From Pempheris klunzingeri (lineage: Eukaryota; Chordata; Actinopteri; Acropomatiformes; Pempheridae), in the NCBI RefSeq assembly GCF_042242105.1, contig NC_092014.1, positions 6,359,874 to 6,423,873 of the forward strand: a stretch of DNA of 64,000 nucleotides, in the 5' to 3' direction. Below are positions 62,982 to 64,000 of this stretch, one piece after another. The position numbers and the translations under genes were made by a program. The number at the start of each line of letters is the position of its first letter. Position 1 is the first letter of the stretch. Under the pieces are notes generated by a model that was not told the origin of the DNA, made no database searches, and worked only from the letters and a program-made list of their open reading frames with translations.

Positions 62982-63609
62982 CCCATCTTGTGTCCTATTT
63001 GTAACTAATTCATTCTATTTACCTCTTTCTGTGGTCGTGTGTTTGGGTTTTTCCAGGGTAATAGCATCCTTGCAGAGACAGATGGTGATGGCTGATTTTA
63101 CACCAGAGTTCACCCACAAACTGCAGGATTTTTACAAGCAATTCAATTTCCCTGCTGAGCTGAAGAGCATGAGATACAGGTGTGTGTGTTTGAGAATGCA
63201 GTAGTTAAAATGTTTGTGTGTTTTCCTTTATTATCCCCAAGGTTACACATTTAAAGCCTTTTTGTGTATTGTATTATAACTGTGTGTGTGTGTGTGTGCG
63301 TGCTCCAGCCTGTGTGTCCGTCCTTGGGATGATGTCCTGCTGGTGTCTGTTCTGAAGGGGCAGAATGTGTCAGGTGTCCGCAAAGACAAAGGCAAGAAGG
63401 ACGTCCTCAATGAACAGATTTCTGTAATTTTACTGAGAACAGAACTGCTTCAGCGACAGCACAGGTACAAAACTGTCTTTCACCCTTCTACGTACTGTAT
63501 AGACACACACAGATCTGCTAATGAATCCACACCTGGCTGTTAATAATGTCTGCAGGTACAGAGAATTGTGTCGCTACCTACGAGTCGTCCAGACTGATGA
63601 TTCCAAACT
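60404..63609 (+). CDS. Uncharacterised protein with SUMO-interacting-type motifs and Cys/His cluster (partial)
   Basis: Exons in the window: 60404-60530, 60622-60730, 60826-60919, 61722-61872, 61982-62099, 62636-62761, 62875-62937, 63057-63179, 63309-63464 and 63556-63609. They give at least 373 residues in one frame, and the last donor leads beyond the window. The N-terminus has '[12 protein letters not shown]' (hydrophobic run plus acids, the SUMO-interacting motif pattern) and 'VLIVEVEDV', which may be a second. Residues 73-125 hold a dense Cys/His set: CPIH, then [15 protein letters not shown], and HCNSHK, which fits zinc binding. After that the protein is helical and charged ('[22 protein letters not shown]'). 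I cannot name it; a conserved nuclear or SUMO-linked role is inference. A low-confidence resemblance to plant RPM1-interacting protein 13 is noted in the Cys part only. Confidence 0.75.
62938..62978. repeat. (CA)n microsatellite in the last gene's intron
   Basis: A CA run of about 40 bp starts right at the splice donor after exon 62875-62937 (gtacacacac). Confidence 0.9.
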
Positions 63610-64000
63610 GTGAGTGTTCAAGTAACCACAAATATTGAACATATTGAACGGAGAGTTCCTTTTTCCAACAGTCCAGCCAACGTAGAACCAACACTGAATA
63701 CAAAAATGTTTTTGTGGAGGAGAAAAATTTGATTTTAAAACGATTTGTGATTATTGATGATCAGTAACGTTACCAAAGTCTATTCTAAAACATTTCCAAA
63801 TCTGTTTCAATATTTCTCATCCGTTTGCTGTCTGGTTTTATCATAAGATGCCTGATCTTTTACCAAAATTACTTTCATCAAGTATTTATCATGCAACTTG
63901 ATGAAAGCTCATATTTCACACAAAGATCTGAAAAATACATTCACATGCAATTTGAATAAATCACATCTGTTCTGAGTCAAAACTGCAACACTCCAAATGT
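63610..64000. other. Intron of the uncharacterised gene, runs off the window
   Basis: AT-rich with no recognised feature. The gene's remaining exons lie to the right of the window. Confidence 0.6.

Overview
The window looks like nuclear DNA of a teleost fish, probably a percomorph. The evidence is split vertebrate genes with small introns, a beta-actin gene, long CA/TG microsatellites, Tc1-like DNA transposons, LINE remnants and fish-type interspersed repeats. No species can be named. All host genes I can support lie on the + strand. Exon limits were set by eye from GT/AG sites, kept reading phase and remembered family sequences.

Layout. (1) About 1-27 kb is a tandem segmental duplication. 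Unit 1 (1 to about 18466) and unit 2 (about 19285-26945) each carry one apparently intact perforin-1-like gene (MACPF plus C2). Unit 1 is swollen by mobile DNA. A nest of about 9.1 kb (1291-10390) sits upstream of its perforin gene and is absent from unit 2. The nest is a fish repeat that took in an old retrovirus-like fossil, a LINE with a restriction-like endonuclease domain, and a LINE tail. The introns of perforin copy 1 also hold a 1,628-bp Tc1 element with 272-bp inverted repeats, a second Tc1-like fragment and a reverse transcriptase fragment. (2) At 28.8-37.1 kb is a large single-pass membrane protein with signal peptide, CUB-like domain, long Ser/Thr-rich mucin region, SEA-like region, EGF domain, membrane segment and a conserved-looking tail. 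I cannot name it. (3) 37.1-41.2 kb is gene-free, with repeats and a long TG tract. (4) 41.2-45.3 kb is beta-actin, with the classical CCAAT/CArG/TATA promoter, a noncoding first exon, a second CArG box in intron 1 and an additional intron at codon 204. (5) 46.6-52.3 kb is FBXL18. (6) 53.6-59.5 kb is PTCD1, a mitochondrial pentatricopeptide protein. (7) From 59.9 kb to the window end is the 5' part of an uncharacterised protein with SUMO-interacting-type motifs and a Cys/His cluster.

The genes do not form one pathway. Perforins are pore-forming immune effectors. Actin, FBXL18 (ubiquitin ligase adaptor) and PTCD1 (mitochondrial RNA metabolism) are housekeeping genes. From memory, ACTB and FBXL18 are also neighbours in mammals. 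The most informative features are the two perforin units as a natural filled-site/empty-site pair, the unnamed mucin-like receptor, a possible intron gain by duplication in FBXL18, and the SIM/Cys-His protein at the right edge.
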